From: Oscillospiraceae bacterium
GTDB taxonomy: Bacteria > Bacillota > Clostridia > Oscillospirales > Ruminococcaceae
NCBI GenBank assembly: GCA_017848115.1
Contig: JAGAKZ010000027.1
Span: forward strand, 21,468-85,467
DNA length: 64,000 nt
Direction: 5' to 3'
The translations under genes were made by a program, and so were the position numbers. Shown in pieces: positions 63,198 to 64,000 of the stretch (its first letter is position 1; each line of letters begins with the position of its first letter). The notes under the pieces are model-generated. The model was not told the origin of the DNA. It saw only the letters and a list, made by a program, of their open reading frames with translations, and did no database searches.

Positions 63198-63576
63198 AAT
63201 ATTAGTCTCCTCTTGTATATACTTTCATTCAAATATGCATTTAAAACATCATATAAAATGATATTATCCCCCGCCTCTAAGGTGGGGGCTTTGAAAATAG
63301 TTAAAGTGATTTTTTCGTATAAGAGTATAAAATTTTCTGATTTCATCAAGTATTTCTTTCATAACCGACAGTTACAAAAAATAATATAATAATTATAATA
63401 CGATTTAGCATATATGTCAACACAATCACTAGACAATAAACTATAACTATGACATTGATTTAGATCTGATAAAAAATAAAAGCAAAATATTGATTACATA
63501 ACAGTCATTATGATTAATCTGATGGATTATCTTAATGCTCAAAAATGGTATAAGAGCTATAAAATCAAACTCTAAA
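63198..63576. other. Gene-free stretch with IS605-like end hairpin
   Basis: About 380 AT-rich bases without a supported gene. The only clear element is CCCCCGCCT-CTA-AGGTGGGGG (63268-63288), a 9-bp stem flanked by TTATC and CTTTGAAA. Hairpins of this form are found at the ends of IS200/IS605 elements; no tnpA or tnpB is present. Confidence 0.45.
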
Positions 63577-63813
63577 TTAAAAAGAATATAACTCCCGAAG
63601 TTGTGTAATGAAAACTTCGGGAGTTATATTTTTTATATCATAGAATTTTTGATTTTTATAATCTTCAAAAGCCTTGCACATATCAAATTCCTCCTCCTCT
63701 TTGGCATCAAAGTCAATTTTTAACTTAGAGCAATATAGTATAACATCTGACGTCTTTTTATCCAGAGCTTTAAATCTTTCATTTTCGGATAATGCTTGTT
63801 GCATAGCGTGCAT
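63577..63813 (-). CDS. Hypothetical protein (78 aa), possibly a fragment
   Basis: MHAMQQALSENERFKALDKK..., soluble and charged (EEEEF run). The frame is open for 12 codons upstream of the ATG without a good ribosome site, and the amino-acid composition there still looks coding, so this may be the tail of a decayed gene. A TTCGGGAGTT-type hairpin (about 63591-63625) follows its end. Family not recognised. Confidence 0.4.
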   Translation of the reverse strand: MHAMQQALSENERFKALDKKTSDVILYCSKLKIDFDAKEEEEFDMCKAFEDYKNQKFYDIKNITPEVFITQLRELYSF

Positions 63814-64000
63814 ATCTTCCGAGTATGTGAATACAAAATTCGATAAATTTCAAAAAAATCTAAAAAAGTTTTTATGATACTGTCATTGAAAAGTAAGTGA
63901 AGAAAATGGTATAATAATAGAAATAGTCCATTACAATTATAACAAATATGGATGATAATTATTACCATGTACAAAATACAAGTATCACAGAATAATCAGC

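Overview
The window is AT-rich, low-GC Firmicutes DNA. Two secreted proteins with type I dockerins (a serpin and a CotH-family protein), a PPi-type phosphofructokinase, HydE and a single-subunit NAD-dependent ligase point to a Ruminococcus-like, cellulosome-forming gut or rumen Oscillospiraceae. This is inference from gene content. No rRNA, tRNA or CRISPR array was seen.

Layout. 1-10.5 kb: end of a nucleoside kinase, a MIF-like tautomerase, a dockerin serpin, a MoxR ATPase with a VWA/metallopeptidase partner, two membrane-anchored surface proteins and a B12/radical-SAM protein. 10.6-22.6 kb: an integrated filamentous phage (inovirus). 22.6-28.3 kb: a giant HEAT/DUF4132 protein with a small possibly beta-grasp partner. 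28.4-33.7 kb: PPi-PFK, then hydE-murL-murD. 33.8-38.5 kb: accessory genes (AAA/DUF4143 ATPase, AlbA_2 regulator, broken ISLre2 transposase, lipoprotein). 38.5-46.3 kb: Fe-alcohol dehydrogenase with a divergent AraC regulator, nadA, a ZIP transporter, an Hsp70-like protein, a GNAT enzyme. 46.4-49.5 kb: ligA and a split HipA-like kinase pair. 49.6-57.3 kb: a complete ten-gene histidine operon (hisZGDCBHAFIE). 57.4-64 kb: VanZ-like protein, CotH-dockerin protein, a second AAA ATPase, a GNAT/small membrane protein pair and a possible IS605-type end.

The inovirus is the main discovery. On the minus strand the order is small TM/coiled-coil protein, candidate ssDNA-binding protein, small TM protein, major coat protein, intrinsic terminator, signal-peptide adsorption protein (pIII-like), pVI-like protein, Zot/pI ATPase, replication origin, HUH Rep. 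This is the Ff gene order V-VII/IX-VIII-III-VI-I without a secretin, as expected for a single-membrane host. A probable Rep nick site (core CTTG^AT) lies just upstream of rep, next to a GC-rich hairpin cluster. An XRE repressor reads the other way, with three operators around a strong leftward promoter. A roughly 1 kb gene-free region (20.76-21.75 kb) holds a T/G-rich tract, three consecutive perfect hairpins and a roughly 370-nt nested inverted repeat. Two paralogous 50-aa hydrophobic peptides and a decayed third copy, each active copy with its own promoter and terminator, lie antisense to the phage leader. A 52-bp imperfect direct repeat, and a duplicated promoter/coiled-coil/terminator cassette, flank the element. 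No integrase gene was seen in it.

Limits: all names come from reading motifs by eye. Structural-gene assignments in the phage rest largely on size, topology and synteny.
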